A stretch of 64,000 nucleotides of DNA, taken from contig JACRMN010000024.1 of NCBI GenBank assembly GCA_016214955.1, positions 62,001-126,000 of the forward strand, written 5' to 3'. The stretch comes from Deltaproteobacteria bacterium. Lineage in GTDB: Bacteria > Myxococcota > Myxococcia > Myxococcales > Anaeromyxobacteraceae. Position numbers and translations under genes: made by a program. The notes beneath the pieces were generated by a model. It did no database searches. It saw only the letters and a list, made by a program, of their open reading frames with translations, and was not told where the DNA came from. Shown one piece after another: positions 52,435-61,092 of the stretch (the first letter of the stretch is position 1; each line of letters begins with the position of its first letter).

Positions 52435-52857
52435 ATGGCGGACCAGGCAGCGGTGATGGAGTCGGCGAGCAGCGCCGCGGGCGGCAAGGGGATGCTCTGG
52501 GGCGGGCGGATCTTCACCGCCATCCCGGTGCTGCTGATGGCGATGAGCGGCGTGATGAAGCTGGCGCGGCCGCCCCAGGTGGTCGAGGGGTTCGTGGGGA
52601 AGTTCGGCTACCCGGCGAGCGCCATCGTGCCCATCGGCCTCGTCGAGCTGGCCTGCATCGTGCTCTACGCCATCCCCCGCACCTCGGTGCTCGGGGCCAT
52701 CCTGGTCACCGGCTACCTCGGGGGCGCCACAGCCACCCATGTGCGCGTCTCCGACGCCTGGGTGGCCCCCGTCCTGGTGGGGGTGATGGCCTGGGGCGGC
52801 CTGTTCCTGCGCGACGAACGGCTGCGCCGCCTGCTGCCGCTGCGGCGCGACTCCTGA
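52435..52857 (+). CDS. DoxX family membrane protein
   Basis: A 140-residue protein with four predicted helices. Segments GGRIFTAIPVLLMAMSGVMKL, VELACIVLYAIPRTSVLGAILVTGYLGGATATHVR and WGGLFLRDERLR match DoxX-like proteins (PF13564 type). The family is linked to redox and sulfur-related stress, but no single function is established. The ATG 52435 is favoured over an upstream start at 52384 because GGAGG AAC lies ahead of it and the N-terminus then fits the family. Confidence 0.85.
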   Translation: MADQAAVMESASSAAGGKGMLWGGRIFTAIPVLLMAMSGVMKLARPPQVVEGFVGKFGYPASAIVPIGLVELACIVLYAIPRTSVLGAILVTGYLGGATATHVRVSDAWVAPVLVGVMAWGGLFLRDERLRRLLPLRRDS

Positions 52858-52901
52858 CGCCACCCGCCCCCGGCCGCGGTACGCTCGGGCTGGGAGGGGC
52901 C

Positions 52902-53372
52902 ATGGGCGGTCGGGCGGAATGGATGCGGGAGGCGCTGCGCCTGGCGCGGGACAACGTGGCCGCCGGCGGCGGCCCCTTCGCGGCGCTGGTGGTCCGCGGC
53001 GGCGCGGTCGTCGCCACCGGCGTCAACCGCGTGGTACCCGACGGCGACCCGACCGCCCACGCCGAGGTGGTGGCCATCCGCGAGGCCTGCCGCCGCCTCG
53101 GGTCGTTCGACCTCTCCGGCTGCGAGCTCTACGCCTCCTGCGAGCCCTGCCCCATGTGCGCCGGCGCCATCGGCTGGGCCCGCCTCGCCCGGGTCCACTA
53201 CGCGGCGGCGCGCGGCGAGGCAGCCGCGGCGGGCTTCGACGACGAGCGGCTCTGGGCTGACCTGGCACGCCCGCCGGAGGCGCGGACTCCGCCCGCCGAG
53301 CGGCTCCTGGCCGACGAGGGGAAGGGGCCGTTCACCGCCTGGCTCGCGCGCGCCGACAGGCGCCGCTACTGA
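52902..53372 (+). CDS. Nucleoside/guanine deaminase (CMP/dCMP-type zinc fold)
   Basis: A 156-residue cytidine-deaminase-fold protein. The zinc site is HAEVVAIREACRRLGSFDLSGCELYASCEPCPMCAGAIGWA, with HAE and PCPMC. GFDDERLW at the C-terminal side is like guanine deaminase GuaD of Bacillus rather than TadA. It may therefore deaminate guanine to xanthine. The related adenosine deaminase TadA cannot be fully ruled out. Ribosome site GGGAGG ahead of ATG 52902. Confidence 0.85.
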   Translation: MGGRAEWMREALRLARDNVAAGGGPFAALVVRGGAVVATGVNRVVPDGDPTAHAEVVAIREACRRLGSFDLSGCELYASCEPCPMCAGAIGWARLARVHYAAARGEAAAAGFDDERLWADLARPPEARTPPAERLLADEGKGPFTAWLARADRRRY

Positions 53373-53420
53373 CCGGGAGCGGCCGTGTTCCACCGGCGGG
53401 CCGCGGGCTAGGATGTCTCG

Positions 53421-54056
53421 ATGATCCCCGCCGCCACCCTGGCCGCCGTCGCCCTGGCCTCGCTGATCCTCGCCGCCACGCCCGGCCCGGCCGTCCTCTA
53501 CATCGTCGCCCGCAGCGTCCACCAGGGCCGGCGCGCCGGCGCCCTCTCGGCGCTGGGCGTGGCGCTGGGCGGCATGCTGCACGTCACCGGCGCTGTGGTG
53601 GGCTTCTCGGCGCTGCTCGTCTCCTCGGCCACCGCCTTCGCGGCGGTGCGCTGGGCCGGCGCGCTGTACCTGGTCTGGATCGGAGTGAAGACGCTGCGCT
53701 CCGGCGGCGACGGCGCCGCGGTGGCGGTTCCCCCGCCCGCCCCGCCCCGGCAGCTCGTGGCCCAGGGCTTCGTGGTCAACGCCCTCAACCCCAAGACCGC
53801 CCTCTTCTTCCTCGCCTTCCTGCCCCAGTTCGTGGACCCGGCGCGGGGCAGCGTGGCCGGCCAGATGCTGGTGTTCGGCATCACCTTCCTGGCGGTGGCC
53901 ACCAGCTCCGACCTGACCTACGCGATGATGGCCGGCACCATCGCCCGCAAGCTCCCGCGCACGCCCGGCTCGCGGCGCACCGCCCGCTGGCTCTCCGGCG
54001 GGGCCTACATCGCGCTGGGCGCTGGCGCGGCCCTGGCCGGACAGCGGCACCAGTAG
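53421..54056 (+). CDS. LysE/RhtB family exporter
   Basis: A 211-residue inner-membrane protein with about six helices of the LysE family, which exports amino acids and related compounds. Landmarks: LAATPGPAVLYIVARSVHQGRRAGALSALGVALGG, GALYLVWIGVKTLRSGG and NPKTALFFLAFLPQFV. Substrate is not predictable. TAGGAT (53409-53414) lies 6 nt before the ATG, giving a probable leaderless start. The next gene begins 8 bp after it. Confidence 0.9.
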   Translation: MIPAATLAAVALASLILAATPGPAVLYIVARSVHQGRRAGALSALGVALGGMLHVTGAVVGFSALLVSSATAFAAVRWAGALYLVWIGVKTLRSGGDGAAVAVPPPAPPRQLVAQGFVVNALNPKTALFFLAFLPQFVDPARGSVAGQMLVFGITFLAVATSSDLTYAMMAGTIARKLPRTPGSRRTARWLSGGAYIALGAGAALAGQRHQ

Positions 54057-54064
54057 GCGCCCGC

Positions 54065-55084
54065 ATGCACGTGCTCCTCATCGGCGGCAACCGCTTCGTC
54101 GGCCGGCTGCTCGCCTGGCGCCTGCTCGCCGGCGGCCACCGGGTGACCCTGCTCAACCGCGGCAACGTCGCCGACCCCTTCGGCGAGCGGGTGGAGCGGC
54201 TCCGGGCCGACCGCGCCGGGCCGGACTTCGAGCGGCTGCTGGAGGGCCGGAGCTTCGATGCGGTGGTGGACCTGGCCGCCTACACCGGGGAGGACGGCCG
54301 CCGCGCCGCCGCGCTGCTCGAGGGGCGGACGCGCCACTACCTGATGGTCTCCACCGGCCAGGTGTACCTCGTCCGCGAGGGCTGCCCCCACCCGGCCCGC
54401 GAGCCGGCGCGCGAGGAGTACTACGACGGGCCGGTGATGGCCCGCCCGGAGGACCCGGCCGAGCGCGACGACTGGGAGTACGGGGTCGGCAAGCGGGCCT
54501 GCGAGGACGCCCTGGCCGCGGCCCGCGGCTTCCCGGCGACGCGCGTCCGCATCCCCATGGTCAACGGGCCGCTCGACTACTTCCGCCGCATCGAGCGCTA
54601 CCTCTGGCGGCTCGCCGACGGTGGCCCGGTGATCCTGCCCGGCGGCGGCGCCCACCGCGTCCGCCACGTGGACGGCTCCGAGGTGGCGCGCTTCCTGGCG
54701 AGCATCCTGCTGCGGGAGGACACCTTCGGCCGGGCCTACAACCTGGCGCAGGAGGAGACGCCCACGCTGCGCGAGCTCGTCGAGGCGCTCGGGCGCCTCC
54801 TCGGCAGCGGCGCTGCCATCGCCGAGCCGCCCGCCGAGCGGGTGCGGGCGGCCGGGCTGGACCCCGCGGTCCTCTCGCCGTTCCACGACCGCTGGATGTC
54901 CTTCCTCGACCCGGGCCGCGCCCGCGACGAGCTGGGCTTCCGCCACGCCCCGCTCGAGCATTGCCTGGCCGCGGTGGTGAGCAGCTTCACCTGCCACACC
55001 CGCGCCGACAGGCCGCCCGGCTGCGAGCGGCGCGCGGAGGAGCGGGCGCTGGCGCTCGCCTTGGCTTCGGGAGGCGCAGGTTGA
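54065..55084 (+). CDS. NAD-dependent epimerase/dehydratase-like (extended SDR)
   Basis: A 339-residue short-chain dehydrogenase of the extended type. The N-terminal Rossmann motif is IGGNRFVGRLL, with DLAAYTGE and a YGVGKRACED segment that fits the catalytic Tyr-xxx-Lys. IPMVNGPLDYFRRIERY and YNLAQEETPTLRELV are like NAD-dependent epimerases/sugar-nucleotide modifying enzymes; substrate unknown. Last codons overlap a TTG that could begin the MFS gene. Confidence 0.85.
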   Translation: MHVLLIGGNRFVGRLLAWRLLAGGHRVTLLNRGNVADPFGERVERLRADRAGPDFERLLEGRSFDAVVDLAAYTGEDGRRAAALLEGRTRHYLMVSTGQVYLVREGCPHPAREPAREEYYDGPVMARPEDPAERDDWEYGVGKRACEDALAAARGFPATRVRIPMVNGPLDYFRRIERYLWRLADGGPVILPGGGAHRVRHVDGSEVARFLASILLREDTFGRAYNLAQEETPTLRELVEALGRLLGSGAAIAEPPAERVRAAGLDPAVLSPFHDRWMSFLDPGRARDELGFRHAPLEHCLAAVVSSFTCHTRADRPPGCERRAEERALALALASGGAG

Positions 55085-55116
55085 CGGGCGCCCGCCCCGG
55101 GGCTTACTCCAGCCGC

Positions 55117-56583
55117 GTGCGCCAGACGCACCGCCGCCTCACCGTCGTCGCCCTGCTCCTCGGCCTCTTCCTGGCCGCGGTGGAGATGACCGTGGTCTCG
55201 ACCGCCATGCCCACGGCGGTGGGCGACCTGGGCGGCCTGCACCTCTACGCCTGGGCCTTCTCGGCCTACATGCTCACCGCCACCGTCTCGGTGCCCATCT
55301 ACGGGAAGCTGGCCGACCTGCGCGGCCGCAAGCCGGTGATGCTCACCGGGGTGGCGCTCTTCCTGGTGGGCTCGATGGCCTGCGGGCGGGCCACCACCAT
55401 GGAGCAGCTCGTCGCCTTCCGGGCGCTGCAGGGGCTGGGCGCGGGCGCCATCCAGCCCATGGCGCTCACCATCGTCGGCGACCTCTTCGACCTGAAGCAG
55501 CGCGGCCGGATGCAGGGCATCTTCGGCGCGGTGTGGGGCGTGGCCGGCCTCACCGGGCCGCTGCTGGGCGGGGCGCTGGTGCACTGGCTCTCCTGGCGCT
55601 GGGTCTTCTACGTCAACGTGCCGCTGGGGCTGGGCTGCGCCGCGGTGCTGCAGGCCGCCTACCACGAGGAGGTCGAGCGGCACGACCACCGACTCGACCT
55701 CCTGGGCGCGCTGCTCCTCGCCGGGGCGGTGACGGCGGTGCTGCTCGCCACCCGCTCGCGCGCCACCGGGGCCTGGGCGCTGCCGGCGGCGGTGCTGCTC
55801 GGGCTCCTCTTCGTCTTCGTGGAGCGGCGCGCCACCGAGCCGCTGCTCCCGCTCGACCTCTTCGCCCACCGGGTCATCGGCGTGGCCTCGGCCACCGGAG
55901 CCCTGGTGGGCGCGGCCATGATCGCCACCGTCACCTTCGTGCCGCTCTACGTGCAGAGCGTGCTCGGCGGCAGCCCGACCGCCGCCGGCGGCGCCATCGC
56001 CCCCATGGCCATCGGGTGGCCCGTCGCCTCCGCGCTCTCCGGGCGAGTCCTGCACCGGGTGGGCTACCGGCCGCTCATCCGCGGCGGGCTCACGGTGAGC
56101 TTCGCGGCGGCGCTGGGCCTGGCCCTCCTGCTCCGGCCAGGGGCCCCGGGCTGGCTGCCCCAGCTCCTCACCGCCCTCTACGGCGTGGGGCTGGGGCTCG
56201 CCAACACGCCCACCGTGATCGCGGTGCAGACGAGCGTGGACTGGAACCGGCGCGGCGTGGCCACCGCCTCGACCATGTTCTTCCGCACCATCGGCGGGAC
56301 GGTGGCGGTGGGCATCCTGGGCGGCCTGCTGGCGGCCTCGCTCTCGGGCGGCCCGGCCACCGCCGAGCAGGTGGAGCAGCTCCTCGGGCCGGAGCGGCGG
56401 CTCCTCGATCCGGCGCTGCTGGCCTCGGTCTCGGGGGCCCTGCAGCACGGCATGGAGCGCGTCTTCTGGGCCTCGGCCGCCATCGCCGGCGCCGCCCTGG
56501 CCGTGGGCCTGACCTTCCCGGCCGTTCCCATCTCTCGTGTGCCGCCGCCGGCCGTCGCCGCGGCGCCGGCCGGCAAGGAGTAG
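55117..56583 (+). CDS. MFS drug-efflux transporter (EmrB/QacA, 14-helix type)
   Basis: A 488-residue transporter. Motif A is seen as GKLADLRGRKPVML, motif C as GLTGPLLGGALVHWLSWRWVFYVNVPLG, and motif D1 in MTVVSTAMPTAVGDLGG; the two halves are linked by four extra helices, which gives the DHA2 (14-TM) architecture. A second conserved part, ANTPTVIAVQTSVDWNRRGVATASTMFFRTIGG, is typical of EmrB. Starts possible at GTG 55117 or TTG 55081; the former puts the first helix right after the N-terminus. A small membrane-protein gene starts 4 bp downstream. Confidence 0.92.
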   Translation: MRQTHRRLTVVALLLGLFLAAVEMTVVSTAMPTAVGDLGGLHLYAWAFSAYMLTATVSVPIYGKLADLRGRKPVMLTGVALFLVGSMACGRATTMEQLVAFRALQGLGAGAIQPMALTIVGDLFDLKQRGRMQGIFGAVWGVAGLTGPLLGGALVHWLSWRWVFYVNVPLGLGCAAVLQAAYHEEVERHDHRLDLLGALLLAGAVTAVLLATRSRATGAWALPAAVLLGLLFVFVERRATEPLLPLDLFAHRVIGVASATGALVGAAMIATVTFVPLYVQSVLGGSPTAAGGAIAPMAIGWPVASALSGRVLHRVGYRPLIRGGLTVSFAAALGLALLLRPGAPGWLPQLLTALYGVGLGLANTPTVIAVQTSVDWNRRGVATASTMFFRTIGGTVAVGILGGLLAASLSGGPATAEQVEQLLGPERRLLDPALLASVSGALQHGMERVFWASAAIAGAALAVGLTFPAVPISRVPPPAVAAAPAGKE

Positions 56584-56587
56584 CGGC

Positions 56588-56842
56588 GTGCGCGGCCGGC
56601 AGGCGCTCGCCTGGCTCATGGCGCTCGGCCCGGGCGCGGGCGTGGCGGCCTGGGTGGCGCTGCGCTGGGGGCCGGGACCCCTGGGCTTCGCGCAGGCGCT
56701 CCTCTTCGGCGCGGTGCTGGGGCTGGGCGTCACCGGGCTCATGGCGTTCCTCCTCGCCTGGCTGCCCTGGTCGCTGGAGCGGCTCGGCATGGCCCGGCTG
56801 GCCCGCTGGCTGCGCGGCTGGTGGGATCCCGACGCGCGCTAG
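56588..56842 (+). CDS. Small membrane protein of unknown function
   Basis: An 84-residue hydrophobic protein with two predicted helices (LAWLMALGPGAGVAAWVAL and AQALLFGAVLGLGVTGLMAFLLAWLPW). GTG 56588 gives a short, clean N-terminus; the frame extends upstream into the MFS gene but there is no need for that. It lies 4 bp after the transporter stop, so it is likely co-translated with it. Family not recognised. Confidence 0.55.
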   Translation: MRGRQALAWLMALGPGAGVAAWVALRWGPGPLGFAQALLFGAVLGLGVTGLMAFLLAWLPWSLERLGMARLARWLRGWWDPDAR

Positions 56843-56966
56843 GCCGGGATCGGGCCGGCCTCGAAGGGGTGAGGGACCCCGGCGACCCGGACGGTGGGTT
56901 GACGGCGGAGGGGCCGGGGAACAACGTTGAGGATCCCGGAGCGGCCCGGGCCGAAGGGGGTAGCCG

Positions 56967-57401
56967 ATGGAGGTCATCGAGAAGGCGACCCCGGGCGACC
57001 TGCCCGCCATCCGGGAGCTGCTCTCTCGCCTCGAGCTGCCGGTGCAGGACCTGGGCGCCGAGAACCAGACCTTCCTGGTGGCGCGCGACGGCGGCGTGCT
57101 GGCCGGGTGCGTGGCGCTGGAGACCTACGGCGAGGTGGCGCTGCTCCGTTCGCTGGCGGTGCAGCCCGGCCGGCAGAAGGTGGGCCTGGGTCACGCGCTC
57201 CACGACCAGGCGCTGTCGCTGGCCCGCGAGCTGGGCATCCGCGACCTCTACCTGCTCACCACCACCGCCGAGCGGTTCTTCGCCCGCGCCGGCTACGCGC
57301 GCGTGGACCGCGGCGCCGCGCCGGCCGACCTGCGGGGCAGCCACGAGTTCCGGACGCTCTGCCCGACCGACGCCGTCTGCATGGCGCGGAAGCTCACCTA
57401 G
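56967..57401 (+). CDS. GNAT acetyltransferase (ArsN2-like)
   Basis: A 144-residue acetyl-CoA-dependent N-acetyltransferase. The CoA-binding part is in LRSLAVQPGRQKVGLGHALHDQA, and the ending FFARAGYARVDR ... EFRTLCPTDAVCMARKL has the LCP..A.CM pattern that, from memory, is used for ArsN2 and the related ArgA-like acetyltransferases. No ars genes are close, so the substrate is open. Its stop codon TAG overlaps that of the GreB-like gene on the other strand through one CTAG. Confidence 0.82.
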   Translation: MEVIEKATPGDLPAIRELLSRLELPVQDLGAENQTFLVARDGGVLAGCVALETYGEVALLRSLAVQPGRQKVGLGHALHDQALSLARELGIRDLYLLTTTAERFFARAGYARVDRGAAPADLRGSHEFRTLCPTDAVCMARKLT

Positions 57402-57868
57402 GGGAGCGGCCGCTCGGCGCTCACCGCCACCACCCGCACTCGCCGGGTGCCCTCGGGGCGCGGGAGCTCGGCCTCGTCGCCGGCGCGCCGCCGCAGCAGG
57501 GCGCGCGCCACCGGCGAGTGGACGCTGATGAGGCCGCGCCGCGGATCCACCTCGTCCGGCCCGACGATGCGCCAGGCGCTCGACCGGCCCGCGTCGTCCT
57601 CCACCGTCACCCAGCGGGCGAAGGCCACCTCGCCCTCGGGTGCCGCCTCCGGCCCCAGCACGGTCAGCGCGGCCAGCGTGGCCTCGAGGAGCGCCACCTG
57701 CGGCCCCGGCGTCGACCCGCCGGCGGCGCGGGCCCCGGCGAGGCGCGAGCGGAGCGCCGCGGCTCCCTCGGGCGTCACGTACCGGACCTCGCCGGGCGCG
57801 AGGCGCGGGGCCGCGCGCACCACCGGCCCCGGGTCGGGCGTCTCCTCGCTGGTGAAGGCCTTGGACAC
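57398..57868 (-). CDS. GreA/GreB-like transcription factor with shortened coiled coil
   Basis: A 156-residue protein. The C-terminal part (WVTVEDDAGRSSAWRIVGPDEVDPRRGLISVHSPVARALLRRRAGDEAEL) clearly matches the GreB C-terminal domain. The N-terminal coiled coil is short, about 40 residues instead of 75, with only sparse acidic residues at the tip, so the Asp/Glu pair that works in RNA-polymerase transcript cleavage is not evident. It may bind RNA polymerase without cleavage activity. GTG start at 57868; TACACT lies 6 nt upstream, suggesting a leaderless start. Confidence 0.82.
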   Translation of the reverse strand: MSKAFTSEETPDPGPVVRAAPRLAPGEVRYVTPEGAAALRSRLAGARAAGGSTPGPQVALLEATLAALTVLGPEAAPEGEVAFARWVTVEDDAGRSSAWRIVGPDEVDPRRGLISVHSPVARALLRRRAGDEAELPRPEGTRRVRVVAVSAERPLP

Positions 57869-57919
57869 GGAGCGAGTGTAACGCCGGGTCCACCCGCCAC
57901 CCAGCCTTCCAGCGCCCGC

Positions 57920-58405
57920 TCAGGCCCCGCCGCGCGCCAGGCCGTTGGTGGGATCTCCCTCCGCCACCATCGCCGCCAGCACCGCCCGCTCCGCCTCGCC
58001 GGGAAGCCGGCCCGAGAGCGACGCCTCGATGACCGTGACCCCGGCCTGGTTGGTGAAGACGGCGCTGCCCTTCGCCCGCCCCTCCCCGTCCACCTCGAGC
58101 AGCGTGAAGCGGCAGGTGACGGTGTCGCCGAAGTGGACCGGCTTCTTGAAGCGGAAGTCCATGCCGCTCGCCAGCCAGCCGATCTGCCCGCCCAGCTCGG
58201 TGAGGAGGCTGCCCACCAGCAGGCCGTGGCAGATGAGGTCCGGGATGCCCTTGGCCGCGGTGAAGCGGCGCTCGTAGTGGACCGGGTTGTAGTCGCGCGA
58301 CAGGTCCCCGAAGGCGCGGGTCTCCTCCTCGGTGAAGGTGCGGGCCACCGCGAAGCAGTCTCCAGGGCGCAGGCCCGCGATGGCTCTCTGCCGGATGCTG
58401 GACAT
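57920..58405 (-). CDS. MaoC-like (R)-specific enoyl-CoA hydratase
   Basis: A 161-residue hot-dog-fold hydratase. The hydratase-2 motif is seen as FGDLSRDYNPVHYERRFTAAKGIPDLICHGLLVGSL, with the catalytic Asp (DYNPVH) and His. Such proteins hydrate trans-2-enoyl-CoA in fatty-acid or PHA metabolism. ATG 58405 is preferred, since its N-terminus (MSSIRQRAIAGLRPGDCFAVARTF) is typical; a longer frame exists upstream without support. Divergent from the multihaem cytochrome gene over 257 bp. Confidence 0.88.
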   Translation of the reverse strand: MSSIRQRAIAGLRPGDCFAVARTFTEEETRAFGDLSRDYNPVHYERRFTAAKGIPDLICHGLLVGSLLTELGGQIGWLASGMDFRFKKPVHFGDTVTCRFTLLEVDGEGRAKGSAVFTNQAGVTVIEASLSGRLPGEAERAVLAAMVAEGDPTNGLARGGA

Positions 58406-58520
58406 GTGCCGAGCGTTGCACGCCGCCCCGCGGGCCGGCAACCGCGCGGCGGGGAGCCGGCCGTGTCCCTCGGGCGAGGGGCAAGGGAGGGGGGACGACC
58501 CGCTCCGCAGCGCCCGCTTC

Positions 58521-58535
58521 GTCACTATGAGTGAC
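58521..58535. promoter_or_regulatory. Inverted repeat in the divergent maoC-like/cytochrome region
   Basis: GTCACT (58521-58526) and AGTGAC (58530-58535) form a perfect 6-bp dyad with a 3-nt centre. The half-site GTCACT recurs at 58606-58611. Position about 130 bp upstream of the cytochrome start codon. Candidate operator. Confidence 0.4.
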
Positions 58536-58569
58536 TCCTCGGCGCGCAGCGACCGCCACACCCCGCAGC

Positions 58570-58583
58570 GTGTGACATCACAC
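58570..58583. promoter_or_regulatory. GTGTGA-CA-TCACAC dyad upstream of the cytochrome gene
   Basis: A perfect 6-bp inverted repeat with a 2-nt centre. The half-sites look like those of CRP/FNR-family sites (TGTGA, TCACA) but the spacing is 2 rather than 6, so it is not a classical CRP site. It may bind another dimeric regulator of the multihaem genes. Confidence 0.4.
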
Positions 58584-58662
58584 CGCGTCGAGGCGCGAAC
58601 CACCAGTCACTGAATGCTGCTAGTTCTTGGGCTCCGCTTCGCTTCCCCGTCCGAGGTCAACC

Positions 58663-60318
58663 GTGATCCGCGACGCTGCGATCCACCTCCCCGCCGGCCG
58701 GGCCCTGCTCTCGGCCGCCATCCTGGTGCTCACCTGTCACGCTCCGAGCGCACGGGCGCAAGCCGCCTGCGATCCGGCGACGTCGGCGCTGGGCGCACAC
58801 CTGAGCCACTCGCGCGACAGCTTCGCGCGCACGGCGCTGGCGTGCACCGAGTGCCACGCCCCGGTCTGCGCCACCAACCAGGCCGAGACGCTGCTCTTCG
58901 GCGCGCTCGCCAGGAAGGACGGCGCCCAGCCGGCGTGGGATCCGGCCTCGCGCACCTGCAGCGGCGTCTACTGCCACGGCGCCACCCTGGCCGGCGGCCC
59001 CACGGGCCCGGTGGCCTGGGCGTACGTGGACCCATCCCTGCCCCGGCCGCTCTCGCAGCAGTGCACCCTGTGTCACGGCTTCCCCCCGTCGGCGCCGCAC
59101 GAGGCCGTCCAGCCCACCGCGTGCCGGGGCTGCCACGCCTCGGCGGCGGCCGATGGCTCCGTCGACGTCGCCGGCGGGCTGCACGTGGACGGGAAGCTCG
59201 ACGTCTCCGGCGGCGCCTGCGGGAGCTGCCATGGGAACCCACCCGCCACCGGCGCCCACGTCGCCCACTACGGCCTCGAGGGCGGCAGCGGCTCCTCCGA
59301 CCTCTCGATCCTCCAGGACCGGTACCCGGACGCGTCCCCGACCACTGCACCGGCGGTGTACGCCTTCGGCTGCGGCAGCTGCCACCCGGTGACCCCGTCC
59401 ACTCCCTCGACACACCGGAACGGCACCGTCGACGTCGTGCTCTGGGAGGGGGCTGCGCCCGCGGCCACCCTGAAGGGCAGGGCGCTGGCCAGCGCGAGCT
59501 ACGACCCCGCCACCGGGACCTGCAGCGGCGTGTACTGCCATTCGAGCGGCCAGGAAGCGCCGGCCTATCGGTCCACCCCGGGCTGGTTCTCGGGAGCCCA
59601 CCTGGGCTGCGCCAGCTGCCACGACAACCCGCCGGCCTATGCCTCGGGCGGCGCCGGCTCCGCCACCGCCAACAGCCACCTGGGGCTCGCCGACGACGGC
59701 TACGAGTTCGGCCACTTCCTCGGCATGCCCGGCGCCTGGCACAGCAGCAAGCACGGTGGCGCCTGGGGCGCCGGGCAGGACGCCGCGCCCATCACTTGCC
59801 AGACCTGCCACTACGCCACCACCGACCCCGCCAACACCGGGCCCAGCGGCTTCTACTACCTGGACACCACCGGCAACTACGCGCTGGAGGGCGGTGACCC
59901 GGGCCGCATCTCCTGGGGCTGGCAGGCCTCGATCCAGTGCGCCAGCTGCCACGGGGCGGGAGGGGCCGCCACGGGAACCGGCAAGGTCCTGCCCCTCCGG
60001 CACGTGAACGGGACGCGGGACGTGACCTTCGACCCCCGCACCACCCTGCCCCCCATCCCCTGGCTCCCCGCTGCTCCCAACACCCCGGTGCGCCCGTACT
60101 GGGTGACCGATCCCGGCCTGGCGGGCTACTGGCCGTCGGGGCTCACCTGGACGGGGACGACCCTGTCGTTCGGCCTCGACACCTCGGCCTACGACCCGGC
60201 CACCAAGACCTGCACCAGCGTGGCCTGCCACGTCGCCGAGCAGCGGCCGGTCTGGGGCAGGCCGTACCAGTACTACACGAACGCTTCGGCGACCTGTTAC
60301 ACGTGTCACCCGATGTGA
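58663..60318 (+). CDS. Multihaem c-type cytochrome (CxxCH and CxxxxCH motifs)
   Basis: A 551-residue protein with a signal peptide (ALLSAAILVLTCHAPSARAQA). Nine CxxCH motifs (CTECH, CTLCH, CRGCH, CGSCH twice, CASCH twice, CQTCH, CYTCH) and three CxxxxCH motifs (CSGVYCH twice, CTSVACH) suggest up to 12 covalently bound haems. The CxxxxCH/CxxCH pairing recalls the TIGR01904 family in Geobacter and Anaeromyxobacter. Extracytoplasmic electron transfer is expected. I chose GTG 58663 (GAGG upstream) over TTG 58627. Haem attachment is by family inference. Confidence 0.87.
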   Translation: MIRDAAIHLPAGRALLSAAILVLTCHAPSARAQAACDPATSALGAHLSHSRDSFARTALACTECHAPVCATNQAETLLFGALARKDGAQPAWDPASRTCSGVYCHGATLAGGPTGPVAWAYVDPSLPRPLSQQCTLCHGFPPSAPHEAVQPTACRGCHASAAADGSVDVAGGLHVDGKLDVSGGACGSCHGNPPATGAHVAHYGLEGGSGSSDLSILQDRYPDASPTTAPAVYAFGCGSCHPVTPSTPSTHRNGTVDVVLWEGAAPAATLKGRALASASYDPATGTCSGVYCHSSGQEAPAYRSTPGWFSGAHLGCASCHDNPPAYASGGAGSATANSHLGLADDGYEFGHFLGMPGAWHSSKHGGAWGAGQDAAPITCQTCHYATTDPANTGPSGFYYLDTTGNYALEGGDPGRISWGWQASIQCASCHGAGGAATGTGKVLPLRHVNGTRDVTFDPRTTLPPIPWLPAAPNTPVRPYWVTDPGLAGYWPSGLTWTGTTLSFGLDTSAYDPATKTCTSVACHVAEQRPVWGRPYQYYTNASATCYTCHPM

Positions 60319-60388
60319 ACCCGCCATGCCGGGGCGCGGCCGGACGGCAGCAGGAGGCTCCGTGGTTCGGGAAGGGCTGGAGGACGCC

Positions 60389-61069
60389 ATGGTTTCGACG
60401 TCGATGAGCGTGCGCTCGGGGCTGCTGATCGCACTCGCGGCCGCGGGGCTGACCGCGGGAGGGTGCGGCGGCGAGCGGCCGGGCGCGGCAGGCGAGCCGG
60501 AGACCCGGTCGGCGGCTGCCGTCACCGTCGTTCCCTGCTCCCCCGTCGCGGCGCACCCCAAGCACGGCGCGACGAGCTGTGCCACCTGTCACCTTTGCCG
60601 CGGCGCCGGCGAGGAGGACAGGGGAGGCGTGGTCTTCGACCCCGCGGGAACGGCCGTGGCCGCCGGCCAGCCGGCGCCCTCGTTCGACAAGGCGTCGAAG
60701 TCCTGCACCAGCGTCGCCTGCCACGGCGTGGCGCCTGGCACCTTCGCCTACTACTTCCCGGGCGGCGACGGCGAGCCCGAGCTCGTCACCTTCGCCTACG
60801 GTGGAACCCCGCAGCCCACCCCGTCCTGGCAGACCACGGGCCTGGGCTGCGGCGGCTGCCACGGCAACCCTCCCCGCAACGCCCTCTGGCACTCCGGCTA
60901 TCACGGCGGGCAGGGGCCGACCGGCGCCGCCAACCAGTGCCAGTTCTGTCACCCCGACGCGACAGGGGCCAACGGGGTCGGCACCGCCATCACCAACGCC
61001 GCGCTGCACGGCAACCGGGTCGTCGAGGTGGTCGCCCGGTGGCGGTCGAGCTGTTACGGATGTCACTGA
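60389..61069 (+). CDS. Multihaem c-type cytochrome, possible lipoprotein
   Basis: A 226-residue exported protein with a possible lipobox (TAGGC, Cys26) and four CxxCH motifs (CATCH, CGGCH, CQFCH, CYGCH, the last at the very C-terminus), plus one CxxxxCH (CTSVACH), so five haems. It resembles a short version of the protein at 58663 and probably passes electrons to or from it. GGAGGACGCC precedes ATG 60389. 70 bp after the larger cytochrome gene; the same operon is likely. Confidence 0.85.
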   Translation: MVSTSMSVRSGLLIALAAAGLTAGGCGGERPGAAGEPETRSAAAVTVVPCSPVAAHPKHGATSCATCHLCRGAGEEDRGGVVFDPAGTAVAAGQPAPSFDKASKSCTSVACHGVAPGTFAYYFPGGDGEPELVTFAYGGTPQPTPSWQTTGLGCGGCHGNPPRNALWHSGYHGGQGPTGAANQCQFCHPDATGANGVGTAITNAALHGNRVVEVVARWRSSCYGCH

Positions 61070-61092
61070 GCCTGGGACCCCACGGAGGAGCC

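Noticed and set aside
58570-58583. A classical CRP binding site
   Set aside because: The half-sites TGTGA and TCACA are present but the spacing is 2 nt rather than 6, so I list it only as a dyad.
58720-58745. A haem motif in the cytochrome signal peptide (LTCH)
   Set aside because: It has only one Cys before His (no CxxCH) and lies in the cleaved signal segment.
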